Shown piece by piece: positions 39,959-48,919 of a stretch of DNA of 64,000 nt. Within the stretch, counting starts at the first letter, position 1. The number at the start of each line of letters is the position of its first letter. The position numbers and the translations under genes were made by a program. Source of the DNA: Streptomyces sp. NBC_00239 (lineage in GTDB: Bacteria > Actinomycetota > Actinomycetes > Streptomycetales > Streptomycetaceae); NCBI RefSeq assembly GCF_036194065.1, contig NZ_CP108095.1, positions 2,046,001-2,110,000 of the forward strand, read 5' to 3'. Under the pieces are notes generated by a model. That model saw only the letters and a program-made list of their open reading frames with translations. It ran no database searches and was not told the DNA's origin.

Positions 39959-41623
39959 ATGAGGCTGCGCGCACTACTGGAAACCGAGGCACTGGGCCTG
40001 CGGCTCCTGGGCGGCGAAGAGGAGCTCGACCGTACGGTCCGTGGCGTGATGACGACCGACCTGCGGGACCCCAGCCGATACCTCTCCGGCGGCGAATTGG
40101 TGCTGACAGGGCTCGCGTGGCGAAAGAATTCAGCCGACTCCGAGCCATTCGTACGAATCCTTGCGAGCGCGGGTGTCGCGGGCCTCGCGGCCGGCGAAGC
40201 GGAACTCGGCGACATCCCCGACGATCTGGTTTCGGCCTGCCGCCGCAACCGCCTGCCGCTGTTCGCGGTGAACGAGGACGTTGCATTCGCCACCATCACG
40301 GAATACGTGGTCCGGCAGGTGTCCGGGGAGCGCGCCGGGGACCTCGCGGCCGTCGTGGACCGGCACCGCCGACTGATGACGTCGGGCCCCGCCGGGGGCG
40401 GACCGGACGTCGTGCTCGATCTGCTCACCACGGACCTCGATCTGCGCGCGTGGGTGCTTTCCCCCACGGGCCGGCAGATCGCCGGGGCCGGAGAGCCCCT
40501 GGCGCCGGGCGTGTGCGCGGCGCTCGCCAGTGAGCACCTGGCAGCGGTCCGGACCGGCCGCAGGGGCCCGCACCGGATCTCCATCCAGGGTATTACGTAC
40601 TCGCTCTTCCCGATCAAGGGTCACGCCCGGGGGGCCGCGCCGGCCGTCCGCGACGTGCGCGAGAGCGTCCTCTCGGACTGGCTGCTGGCCGTCGAGGCGG
40701 ACGCCGGCGACTGGCCGGCCGAGCGGCTCGACCTGCTGCAGGGCGTGACCCAGCTGATCGCCGTCGAGCGGGACCGCCGGGACGCGGCCCGCACGGTGCG
40801 CCGCCGGCTGGCCCAGGAGGTCCTGGAACTGGTCCAGACGGGTGCGGCGCCGGCCGAGATCGCGGCCCGCCTGCGGGTCGCGGCGCCCGTGCTGCTGCCG
40901 GGGCTGGGCACGGCCCCGCACTGGCAGGTCGTGGTGGCCCGGGTGGACTGGGACGGCGGGGACATCCCCGGCGGCCCGGTGGCGCAGTCCCTGCTGGAGG
41001 AGATCCTGGTCGACCCGGGCGTCTCGGGCCCGGAGCCCTCGGACCGGATCGCGGTGGCGCACGCGGGTGACGAGGCCATCGCGCTGGTGCCGCTGGCCGC
41101 GCTGGCCGCCGAGGGCGAGCCGGACTCCGCCCTGCATGCCGACGCCCTGCTGGCGACCGTACGGGAGCCGCTCGCGGCGGGACTGGCCGACGACGGGCGG
41201 CTGACCCTGGGCGTGAGCGCCGCCGTGCACTCCGCGGAAGGGCTGCGCGGCGCGCTGGAGGAGGCCCGGCACGCACGCCGGGTCGCCGCCGCCCGCCCCG
41301 GCCGGGTGTGCGCCGCGGGCCACCACGAGCTGGCCTCGCACGTGCTGCTGCTGCCGTTCGTCCCGGACGACGTCCGCCGGGCGTTCACGGCGCGGCTGCT
41401 GGACCCGCTGCGGGACTACGACCGGCGCCACCGCGCCGAGCTGATCCCGACCCTGGAGGCGTTCCTCGACTGCGACGGCTCCTGGACCCGCTGTGCGACG
41501 CGTCTGCACCTGCACGTCAACACCCTGCGCTACCGGGTCGGGCGAATCGAGCAGTTGACGGCCCGGGACCTGTCCCGGCTGGAGGACAAGCTCGACTTCT
41601 TCCTTGCCCTGCGCATGAGCTGA
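39959..41623 (+). CDS. pucR: PucR-family purine catabolism regulator
   Basis: Transcriptional regulator of 554 residues. The N-terminal PucR domain is seen as MRLRALLETEALGLRLLGGE and LVLTGLAW. A middle GGDEF-like/CdaR region follows. The C-terminal helix-turn-helix is AFLDCDGSWTRCATRLHLHVNTLRYRVGRIEQL. Family members sense purine breakdown intermediates. It is transcribed away from the xanthine dehydrogenase operon, which is its likely target together with the permease and xdhC. Confidence 0.92.
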   Translation: MRLRALLETEALGLRLLGGEEELDRTVRGVMTTDLRDPSRYLSGGELVLTGLAWRKNSADSEPFVRILASAGVAGLAAGEAELGDIPDDLVSACRRNRLPLFAVNEDVAFATITEYVVRQVSGERAGDLAAVVDRHRRLMTSGPAGGGPDVVLDLLTTDLDLRAWVLSPTGRQIAGAGEPLAPGVCAALASEHLAAVRTGRRGPHRISIQGITYSLFPIKGHARGAAPAVRDVRESVLSDWLLAVEADAGDWPAERLDLLQGVTQLIAVERDRRDAARTVRRRLAQEVLELVQTGAAPAEIAARLRVAAPVLLPGLGTAPHWQVVVARVDWDGGDIPGGPVAQSLLEEILVDPGVSGPEPSDRIAVAHAGDEAIALVPLAALAAEGEPDSALHADALLATVREPLAAGLADDGRLTLGVSAAVHSAEGLRGALEEARHARRVAAARPGRVCAAGHHELASHVLLLPFVPDDVRRAFTARLLDPLRDYDRRHRAELIPTLEAFLDCDGSWTRCATRLHLHVNTLRYRVGRIEQLTARDLSRLEDKLDFFLALRMS

Positions 41624-41765
41624 CGAAGAGTTGGCACAACCTGACTGATGATCACATAGTCTGTTCCAGACTTTGTGAAAGGGTTCACCTGACCCCTTGG
41701 CCGATCACGCCGGTGTGTGCTGGGATTCGCCCCAGGGCTCAATGGCGCGCTTTGGGGAGGGCAAT

Positions 41766-42539
41766 GTGGCGGACACCGCCATGTCGAAAACCGGAACGGC
41801 TGGGGGCGACGACCCCCTCCAGCGGGCGATATGGCGGCTGCGGTCCCGCGGCTGCTGGACGGATGCGGCGGCGCTGCTCGAACCGCACGCGGCGGCTCCG
41901 GGCGCCGCACTGCAGCGCGCGTCCCTGCTGATCGAGCGGTGCCTGTACACGGAGGCCGGCTGGACGGAGGCCGAGGAGGCACTGCGTGTCGCCGAAGCCG
42001 CCGCCGGGACGGACGACGAACGCGGCGAGGCCGCCTGCGAGCGCGGCTACCTGGCGTACGCCGCCACCCGGCTGGGCGTACGGGACCGGGCCGACGAGGC
42101 CCGCTCCGCACTGGGCCGCGCAGCCGCCCTGATCTCGCTCTCTTCGCCCCGGCGGGCACTGCTGGACTTCCGCCGCGGGCTGGTCGCGGAGAACATCGCG
42201 GGCTCACCCCAGGCGGCCAGGGCGGCCTACGACCGCTCGCACACCGCGGCCGCGGCGCACGGGGACACCCTGCTGCTGTCCTTCACCTGGCGGCACCTGG
42301 CGGGGCTCGCCCTGCGGGACGGCGAGATCACCGAGGCCCGGAACGGATTCACCCAGTCGCTACTGCTCCGCGAGGAGCTGGGGTATCTGATCGGAACGGC
42401 CCCGGCGCTCGCGGCGCTCGCCGACGCGGCGGAGGAACCGGAAGCCGGACGGCTGCGGGCCGAGGCCCGGCGGCTGGTCCAGCTGCTGGGGGGCGTGCCG
42501 ACCTGGCTGGCGGCGAGCCTCACGCCCGCCACGGCCTGA
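41766..42539 (+). CDS. tetratricopeptide-like helical repeat protein
   Basis: Protein of 257 residues, almost entirely alpha-helical and Ala/Glu/Arg-rich. Helix pairs such as GWTEAEEALRVAEAA and FTQSLLLREELGYLIGTAPALAALAD resemble TPR repeats, so it may be a scaffold. No catalytic motif is visible. GTG 41766 is preferred because GGGAGGG lies five bases upstream; ATGs at 41742 and 41781 are also in frame. It precedes the P450 gene by 164 bases. Confidence 0.7.
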   Translation: MADTAMSKTGTAGGDDPLQRAIWRLRSRGCWTDAAALLEPHAAAPGAALQRASLLIERCLYTEAGWTEAEEALRVAEAAAGTDDERGEAACERGYLAYAATRLGVRDRADEARSALGRAAALISLSSPRRALLDFRRGLVAENIAGSPQAARAAYDRSHTAAAAHGDTLLLSFTWRHLAGLALRDGEITEARNGFTQSLLLREELGYLIGTAPALAALADAAEEPEAGRLRAEARRLVQLLGGVPTWLAASLTPATA

Positions 42540-42703
42540 CCGCTCCGCGGTTCCCGCTCGCGGGCGCGAGCGGAAGCACAGCTCGGGCGGGGAGCGCCCC
42601 CGTGACCGCGGGGGCGCTCCGGTGCACCGTGCTCCGCACCGGGCGCCGATGCGCCGCAAGATCAGTGTTTGTGGCTCCGGCCCTGATGGGCACCCTGCCA
42701 GGC

Positions 42704-44047
42704 ATGTCAGTGAAGACGCAGTTCACGGCGGGGACCGCACCAGGGGCGCTCCCGCTTGTCGGCCACGGACGGCAGTTGCTGCGCCGTCCCCTGCAGTTCC
42801 TTTCGGAACTGCCCCAATACGGTGACCTGGTGGAGATCAGGCTGGGCCCGCAGACCGCCTACGTGCCGTGCCACCAGGACCTTCTGCACCAAGTCCTGGC
42901 GGACGACCGGACCTTCGACAAAGGAGGCCTGCTCTACGAGAAGGCGCGGGACTTCCTCGGCAACGGCCTCGGCAGCTGCCCACACGCGGAACACCGGGCG
43001 CAGCGGCGGCTGCTCCAGCCGGCCTTCCGGCCCGAGCGGCTCGCGCAGTACGGGGCGGCGATGGAGCATCGGCTGGGCCCGTTGCAGGAGTCCTGGTACG
43101 ACGGATGTGTCATCGACGCCTTCAGCACCTGGTACCACTTCACGCTGGGAACAGCTGTTCGCGCCTTGTTCTCGACCGACATAGCCGACACGACGGCCCG
43201 CCGCATCGAGCGGTCGTTCGACGTCATGCTCGGCAACATTTTCGCCCGGATGCTGGTGCCGGGCCCGCTGCAGAAACTGCCCACTCCCGGCCGGCGCCGC
43301 TACGCCGGCGCGATCGCCGACCTCCACGGCGCCATCGACGAGCTGATCGACCGGTACCGCGAGACCGGCGAGGACCACGGGGACGTGCTCTCCGTCGTGC
43401 TCGCCTCCGGCGGCCGGATGGGCCGCGAGCCCACCCCCACCGAACTGCACGACCAGATGGTCACCCTGCTCGCCGCCAGCTCCGAGACCTCGGCGGCCAC
43501 CCTCACCTGGGCCTGCCTGCTGCTCGCGCAGGACGGGGAGCTCCAGGAGCGGCTGCGGGCCGAGGTGGACGAGGTCCTCGACGGCGACCAGGCCCGCTGG
43601 GAGCACGTGCCGCGGCTCGAATTCACCCGTCGGGTGCTCACCGAGACGATGCGGCTCTACCCCGCGGGGTGGCTGCTCACCCGGATCACCACGGGCCCCG
43701 GGGCCGAGCTGGCCGGACACCCCATCCCGGCCGGCAGCACCGTGGTCTTCAGCCCGTACGTCGTCCAGCGCCGGGCCGACCTCTTCGAGCGGCCGGACGC
43801 CTTCGACCCGGACCGGTGGCTGCCCGAGCGTGCCGCCGGACTTCCCCGGGGCGCCTTCGCGGCCTTCGGAGGCGGGGCCCGCAAGTGCATCGGCGACACC
43901 TTCGCCCTCGGGGAGACCGCGGTGGCGCTGGCCAGCGTGGTGAGCCGGTGGCACCTGGAGGTGGCCCCCGGCGCCGACCTCCGGCCGGCCAGGCTCGCGA
44001 CCATCCTGCGTCCGCGGCGGCTGGGCATACGGCTGCGTGCGCGGTGA
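42704..44047 (+). CDS. cytochrome P450, probable terpene-tailoring enzyme
   Basis: Heme monooxygenase of 447 residues. The heme-binding loop FGGGARKCIGDTFALGE with its axial Cys and the K-helix ETMR are intact. The I-helix reads LLAASSETSA, so the usual oxygen-activating Gly is Ser while Glu-Thr is kept. There is no membrane anchor. It overlaps or nearly overlaps the following terpene cyclase gene, so it probably oxidises that cyclase product. ATG 42704 is used; ATG 42686 would add six residues. Confidence 0.9.
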   Translation: MSVKTQFTAGTAPGALPLVGHGRQLLRRPLQFLSELPQYGDLVEIRLGPQTAYVPCHQDLLHQVLADDRTFDKGGLLYEKARDFLGNGLGSCPHAEHRAQRRLLQPAFRPERLAQYGAAMEHRLGPLQESWYDGCVIDAFSTWYHFTLGTAVRALFSTDIADTTARRIERSFDVMLGNIFARMLVPGPLQKLPTPGRRRYAGAIADLHGAIDELIDRYRETGEDHGDVLSVVLASGGRMGREPTPTELHDQMVTLLAASSETSAATLTWACLLLAQDGELQERLRAEVDEVLDGDQARWEHVPRLEFTRRVLTETMRLYPAGWLLTRITTGPGAELAGHPIPAGSTVVFSPYVVQRRADLFERPDAFDPDRWLPERAAGLPRGAFAAFGGGARKCIGDTFALGETAVALASVVSRWHLEVAPGADLRPARLATILRPRRLGIRLRAR

Positions 44048-45084
44048 GCACGATGCGCAGAGACACGGTGGACACCCGGGGCCACCTCCACGACCTGGAC
44101 CTGCCCTTCCCTGAGCGGGTGAGTCCGGACGTCGAACGGGCCCGCCGGCGCAGTCTGCGGTGGATGCACGACCGCGGGCTGCTGTCCTCGCGCGACCTGG
44201 CCGCCTACGACGTACTGCGGCTGGACCAACTGGCCGCTCGCGCCTACCCGTTCGCCACCGGGGAGGCGCTGGACCTGATGACGGACTGGATGGGCTGGTT
44301 CTTCGTGTTCGACGACCAGTTCGACAGCCCGCTGGGCCGGGATCCAGGGCGCGTCGCGGCCATCGCGGCCGCAACCGTCGACGTCATGGACGGCGGGCCG
44401 CGCACCGGACCGCCGGACCCGCTGAAGGACACCTTCCGCGAATTGTGGGAGCGCTCGGCCGCCGGCATGTCACCCGCGTGGCGGCGCCGGCACCGGGACA
44501 GCTGGACCCGCTTCATCAGCGGGTACGCGGGCGAGGCGGCGGACCGGGACGCCTCCGGCCCGCCGGCACCGGCGCGGTACATGACCGTGCGCCGGGCCAC
44601 CATCGGCACGGATTCCTGCTTCGACCTGGTGGAACGGCTGACCGGGATGGAGATCCCGCCGGAGGCCCGTGCGTGCGAGCGCCTCACCACCATGGCCGAT
44701 CTGAGCAGCGAGGTCGTGGCGCTCACCAACGACCTGGCGTCCCTGGGCAAGGAGCTGGCCTCGGGCGAGTTCCACAACATCGTGCCGGTGCTGCAGTCCG
44801 CGACCGGGTGCACGGCGGAGGAGGCCGCCCGCGAGGCGGTCCGCATGGTCGCCGAGCGGGTCGGAGAGTTCCGGCGGCTCGCCGCCGGCATCGACGAGGT
44901 CCGCCGCGAGCACCGGCTGACGGCGGGCGGAGAGGAGGCGGTCCACCGGCTGGTGTGCTGCATGGAGGACTGGATGCGGGCGACCCGCGACTGGTCCCTG
45001 TTGACCGGGAGGTACTCGGAAGCCGGCGTGCGGGAGGCCGAGCGGCCCCGGCCGTGGGCGCGGATCTACCGGGCGCTGTGGTGA
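44044..45084 (+). CDS. class I terpene synthase (sesquiterpene-cyclase type)
   Basis: Terpene cyclase of 346 residues. The aspartate-rich motif is FVFDDQFDS and the second metal site (NSE triad) is NDLASLGKE. Length and motifs fit bacterial sesquiterpene cyclases acting on farnesyl diphosphate. The product cannot be assigned; it is clearly different from the geosmin synthase in this window. GTG 44044 overlaps the P450 stop codon (GTGA); ATG 44053 is an alternative. The P450-cyclase pair looks like a two-gene pathway to an oxidised terpene. Confidence 0.9.
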   Translation: MSTMRRDTVDTRGHLHDLDLPFPERVSPDVERARRRSLRWMHDRGLLSSRDLAAYDVLRLDQLAARAYPFATGEALDLMTDWMGWFFVFDDQFDSPLGRDPGRVAAIAAATVDVMDGGPRTGPPDPLKDTFRELWERSAAGMSPAWRRRHRDSWTRFISGYAGEAADRDASGPPAPARYMTVRRATIGTDSCFDLVERLTGMEIPPEARACERLTTMADLSSEVVALTNDLASLGKELASGEFHNIVPVLQSATGCTAEEAAREAVRMVAERVGEFRRLAAGIDEVRREHRLTAGGEEAVHRLVCCMEDWMRATRDWSLLTGRYSEAGVREAERPRPWARIYRALW

Positions 45085-45212
45085 GCCTGCCGCCGGGCGC
45101 TGCGATGAGGCGTCGGTGAAGCCCCCGTCAGGGCGCCGCGGCCGGGCGCCGGAGACCCGCCGGTGAGGGCCCGGCCGGCGGGTCGGAGGGCCGGTCCGGA
45201 GGGGGCGCGGCG

Positions 45213-45908
45213 TCAGCGCGGGGCGCCGGTGAAGTGCTCCCGTACGAGTGATTCGACGACCTGGAGGTCCTGGGCGATCAGGGCCTCCAGGAGGGCGGAG
45301 TGCTCCGCCGCGTCCGCCACCAGGTCGGCCCGGCGGATCCGCGGGGAGTCCGGGGCCGGCCACTGGGCGCGCCGGTGCAGGTCGTCGGCGACCAGGACCA
45401 GCTGCTCGTTGCCCGCCAGCGAGAGCACCGCGCGGTGGAAGGCCCGGTCGGAGTCCGCGTAGCCGGGCACGTCGCCGGCCGCGGCGGCGGTCGCGGTGGC
45501 CGCGGCGGCGGGCCGCAGCGCCGTCCAGGCGTCCACCGGGGTAGTACGTGCCAGGCGCAGCATCACCGGCACCTCCAGCAGCGCCCGGACCTCCGCCAGT
45601 TCGGCGAGCTCCCGCGCGGTGCGCACGACCACCCGGAAGCCGCGGTTGGGCAGGCATTCGACGGCGCCTTCGAGGGCCAGCTGCTGCATCGCCTCGCGCA
45701 CCGGCGTGGCCGAGACGCCGAAGCGCTCCCCCAGCGCCGGGCCGGAGTAGATCTCTCCGGGCACCAGGTCGCCGTCGACGAGCGCGGCACGCAGGGCATC
45801 GAGGATCTGCCCGCGCACCGAGTGGCGGACCACCTTCTGGGGCGGGAGGGATGCTTCGCTGTGCACGCTCCGAGGATATGGGACACCGTTGATAGGACCT
45901 GCCTCCAT
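45213..45908 (-). CDS. GntR-family regulator (FCD/FadR-type)
   Basis: Regulator of 231 residues with an N-terminal winged helix (GQILDALRAALVDGDLVPGEI, then LGERFGVSATPVREAMQQLALEGAVE) and an all-helical FCD ligand domain whose metal-binding residues are seen in DRAFHRAVLSLAGN and AEHSALLEAL. FCD regulators usually sense organic acids. ATG 45908 or GTG 45866 could start it. The iron box at 45914-45932 abuts its start codon, so iron may affect its expression too. Confidence 0.87.
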   Translation of the reverse strand: MEAGPINGVPYPRSVHSEASLPPQKVVRHSVRGQILDALRAALVDGDLVPGEIYSGPALGERFGVSATPVREAMQQLALEGAVECLPNRGFRVVVRTARELAELAEVRALLEVPVMLRLARTTPVDAWTALRPAAAATATAAAAGDVPGYADSDRAFHRAVLSLAGNEQLVLVADDLHRRAQWPAPDSPRIRRADLVADAAEHSALLEALIAQDLQVVESLVREHFTGAPR

Positions 45909-45913
45909 GTGGG

Positions 45914-45932
45914 TAAGGTAAGGCTAACCTGT
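45914..45932. promoter_or_regulatory. iron box (DmdR/DtxR-type operator)
   Basis: TAAGGTAAGGCTAACCTGT matches the 19-bp palindromic consensus of actinobacterial iron repressors (TTAGGTTAGGCTAACCTAA) at 15 of 19 positions, with the AGGCTAACCT core exact. It lies in the gap between the GntR gene and the FhuF-like gene, about 30 bases before the latter. Confidence 0.8.
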
Positions 45933-45962
45933 TAACGATCGCTCGATTCGGTGGTCCCCGCC

Positions 45963-46862
45963 ATGACCGTCCCGGCTTTGCTTCCCGTCGCCCCCGCCGC
46001 CGGCCCGGCTTCCGGCGGCACGGGCCCGTGCACCCCGGCCGGCTCCCCGGTGGCCGACGCGTACGCACGTATGGCCGAGGCGTTCCCGGGGCTGCGGGTG
46101 CGGGAGCGCACGGCCTGCGAGCCGGCGCCGCGCGGTGCGGGCTGGGTCGGCGCGGGCGAGCTGGCGGCCGGCGGGACCGCCCTCGACGCCTTCCTCGCCT
46201 GGGACCACGCACAGGTCCTGCGGGACTACGGCCGGACCGCCCGGCCGGACGTGGTCGCCGGCTTCGGGCTGCACCGGTACGCCTGGCCTGCCTGCCTGCT
46301 CGTCACGGTGCCCTGGTTCCTGGCGCGCCGGGTCCCGCGGATCCCCGCGGACGGGGTCGCGTTCCACCGGACGGCCGGACGCATGTCGGTCGTCGTCGAG
46401 AGCTTCGCCTGCCTGCCGTCCGACCCGGCCGCGGACCTGCCCGGAGCCCGGGTCGTGCCCGACGAGGAGGCCCTGCGGGCGGAGGTGCGCGCGGCGGTGG
46501 CCGCGCACCTCGGCCCGCTGCTGGAAGGATTCGGCCCCCGGATGCGGCGCGGCCGGCGGGCCCTGTGGGCCATGGTGACCGACGAGGTCGTGGAGAGCCT
46601 GTGGTACGTCGGGCACCTGCTGGGCGAGGAGCCGCGGGCGATGGCGGAGCTGGAGCTGCTGATGCCCGGCGCGACCGCCCCGTACACGGGCGGCGCGGCC
46701 TTCCGGACGCTCACCGGCCCGCGGGGCGAGGAGCTGCCCACCCGCGACCGGGCCGGCTGCTGCCTCTTCTACACGATCCGGCCCGACGACACCTGCATCA
46801 CCTGCCCGCGCACCTGTGACGCGGACCGCGTCGCACGACTGTCCGCCGCCGCGGCCTCCTAG
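45963..46862 (+). CDS. FhuF-like 2Fe-2S ferric-siderophore reductase
   Basis: Protein of 299 residues. The C-terminus carries the FhuF signature: GCCLFYTIRPDDTCITCPRTC, with C-C-x10-C-x2-C ligands for a 2Fe-2S cluster. Such proteins reduce ferric siderophores in the cytosol to release iron. The iron box just upstream supports this role and predicts derepression under iron starvation. ATG 45963 is used; GTG 45951 is in frame. Confidence 0.9.
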   Translation: MTVPALLPVAPAAGPASGGTGPCTPAGSPVADAYARMAEAFPGLRVRERTACEPAPRGAGWVGAGELAAGGTALDAFLAWDHAQVLRDYGRTARPDVVAGFGLHRYAWPACLLVTVPWFLARRVPRIPADGVAFHRTAGRMSVVVESFACLPSDPAADLPGARVVPDEEALRAEVRAAVAAHLGPLLEGFGPRMRRGRRALWAMVTDEVVESLWYVGHLLGEEPRAMAELELLMPGATAPYTGGAAFRTLTGPRGEELPTRDRAGCCLFYTIRPDDTCITCPRTCDADRVARLSAAAAS

Positions 46863-47068
46863 ACCCCAGCCGCCTCACGCCACCCGCCCGGGTGGCCGTA
46901 TTCGAACTCAACTACGCATGGTCGCGCGGGAGTTCGACTCAGATCACCCTATCCGGAGGGCCGCGCCCCCCGAAGGCGTCCACTTGACCCGAAACCCGCG
47001 TGCGGGCCGGACGGGATCCGCCACTATGGCGCCCGGAAAGCCGCAGTCGCGAGGCAAAGGGACACCGG

Positions 47069-48178
47069 ATGAGACTGACCGACATATCGCTGGACTGGCT
47101 GCTGCCCGGCAGCCTGCTGATCCTGGGCGTGCTTGCGGCAGTGGCGGTGCTGGCCCGCGGCAAGCGCGAAGGGGAGAAGGCGGCGGCGGAGGACAGCTGG
47201 GAGCGCAGCGAGGAGCGGCGGCGGCGCAAGGAGGCGATCTACGGCACCGCCTCGTACGTCCTGCTGTTCTGCTGCGCGGCGGTCGCCGCGGCGCTCTCCT
47301 TCCACGGCCTCGTCGGCTTCGGCCGGCAGAACCTCAACCTCTCCGGCGGCTGGGAGTACCTGGTCCCCTTCGGCCTCGACGGCGCCGCCATGTTCTGCTC
47401 GGTGCTCGCCGTCCGCGAGGCCAGCCACGGCGACGCGGCCCTCGGTTCCCGACTGCTGGTCTGGATGTTCGCGGGCGCCGCGGCCTGGTTCAACTGGGTG
47501 CACGCGCCGCGCGGGATGGGCCACGACGGCGCCCCGCAGTTCTTCGCCGGGATGTCGCTGTCGGCGGCCGTGCTCTTCGACCGCGCGCTCAAGCAGACCC
47601 GCCGGGCCGCCTTGCGCGAACAGGGCCTGATTCCGCGGCCGTTGCCGCAGATCCGGATGGTCCGCTGGCTCCGGGCGCCGCGCGAGACCTTCGGCGCCTG
47701 GTCGCTGATGCTCCTGGAGGGCGTCCGCACCCTCGACGAGGCCGTCGAGGAAGTGCGCGAGGACAAGCGGGAGAAGGAGCAGGACCGGCACCGGCGGCGC
47801 GATCAGCACCGGCTGGACCGGGCGCGCATCAAGGCGCTCGGCCGGCAGCACCGGGCCTTCGGGCGGCAGCGCGGCCGGCAGCTGGACCTGCCGGAACTCG
47901 GGACGGGAGCGGGCTCCGCGCCGGTCGGCGCGGAGCCCGCCATAACCGAGCCGGGACAACTGCCCCTGGTATCCCAGATCCCGTCCGGGGGCGCCCCCGG
48001 GCGGCCCTCCCTACAGGCGCTGAACGGCGGCACGGGTAACGGCGGTTCGGGATTCGGCGGCGCGGGCGCGGACGGGCCGCGGACCGTGGACCTCACCGCC
48101 GAGGACGACACCCAGACGATCCCGCGGCTCGACTCGCTGGAGCGCAAACTCAAGGACCTGGAGCAGCAGTTCGGCTGA
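47069..48178 (+). CDS. DUF2637 membrane protein (SpdB-like)
   Basis: Protein of 369 residues with an N-terminal helix (WLLPGSLLILGVLAAVAVLA) and a DUF2637 core of about four helices (SYVLLFCCAAVAAALSFHGL, YLVPFGLDGAAMFCSVLAVRE, MFAGAAAWFNWVHA, FFAGMSLSAAVLFD). A long charged, Arg-rich cytosolic tail follows. DUF2637 proteins are common on Streptomyces plasmids and phages as spread (SpdB) proteins, and also occur in chromosomes. ATG 47069 has a purine-rich site upstream. The preceding gap (46863-47068) shows nothing else. Confidence 0.83.
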   Translation: MRLTDISLDWLLPGSLLILGVLAAVAVLARGKREGEKAAAEDSWERSEERRRRKEAIYGTASYVLLFCCAAVAAALSFHGLVGFGRQNLNLSGGWEYLVPFGLDGAAMFCSVLAVREASHGDAALGSRLLVWMFAGAAAWFNWVHAPRGMGHDGAPQFFAGMSLSAAVLFDRALKQTRRAALREQGLIPRPLPQIRMVRWLRAPRETFGAWSLMLLEGVRTLDEAVEEVREDKREKEQDRHRRRDQHRLDRARIKALGRQHRAFGRQRGRQLDLPELGTGAGSAPVGAEPAITEPGQLPLVSQIPSGGAPGRPSLQALNGGTGNGGSGFGGAGADGPRTVDLTAEDDTQTIPRLDSLERKLKDLEQQFG

Positions 48179-48273
48179 TCGCACCGGTCCGCCGGACAGC
48201 GGCAGGCCGGCCGGACACCGGCGGACCGGCCGGACACCGGCCGACCCGACGGGGGCCCGGCCCGAGCACACGC

Positions 48274-48771
48274 TCAGGCCGGGCCCCCGTCCGGTTCCCG
48301 CCCGTCGATTTCGAACCAGACGACCTTCCCGGCCCCGTGCGCACTGACCACGCCCCAGGCGTCGGAGAGCGCCTGGACCAGCAGGAGCCCCCTGCCGTGC
48401 GTACCGTCGTCGGCGGTCGGTACGTACGGTCGGGGATGCCGGGAGGTGAAGTCCCGCACCTCCACCCGCAGTCGGCAGGCTGCGAGGCTGGCGGTGACCT
48501 CGGCGCCCTGGTCGGTGTGGACGAGCGCGTTGGTGACGAGTTCCGTGGTGAGCAGTTCCGCCACGGCGGCGGAGTCGGGACGGCCCCAGTGCCTCAGCAG
48601 GTCGCGCAGTGCCCGGCGGACTTCGCCCACCGCCCTCAGATCGGCCCGCCGTAACGAGCGGCTCATCCGGTGGCCGGTGTGCGTTCCGCGACTGCCCGGT
48701 ATCGCCTCCACTTCGGTGTCCTCGTCCTCGGCCGCCCCTCGCGCTGACGGTCGTGTTCGCCTTGGCTGCAT
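48274..48771 (-). CDS. anti-sigma-factor-type ATP-binding protein
   Basis: Small HATPase_c_2 protein (165 residues) of the RsbW/SpoIIAB-like kinase group abundant in Streptomyces. The N-box is LLTTELVTNALVHT and the G-box region is DGTHGRGLLLVQALSD. It probably regulates a sigma factor or BldG-like antagonist by binding or phosphorylation. About 40 residues precede the domain. ATG 48771 is used; GTG 48792 and ATG 48666 are also in frame. Confidence 0.83.
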   Translation of the reverse strand: MQPRRTRPSARGAAEDEDTEVEAIPGSRGTHTGHRMSRSLRRADLRAVGEVRRALRDLLRHWGRPDSAAVAELLTTELVTNALVHTDQGAEVTASLAACRLRVEVRDFTSRHPRPYVPTADDGTHGRGLLLVQALSDAWGVVSAHGAGKVVWFEIDGREPDGGPA

Positions 48772-48919
48772 CGCTTTCGCCCCCACCCGCACGGCGACTC
48801 ACACCCCCTTCCTCGAACAGGTCTACGGGATGATGCCCCGCCCGGGCGGCGGCATTCCTGCCGGTCACGGCCGTATCACGGCAGGCCGAAGGCGCCCCGG
48901 GCGGTGTTTACGGATCGGT

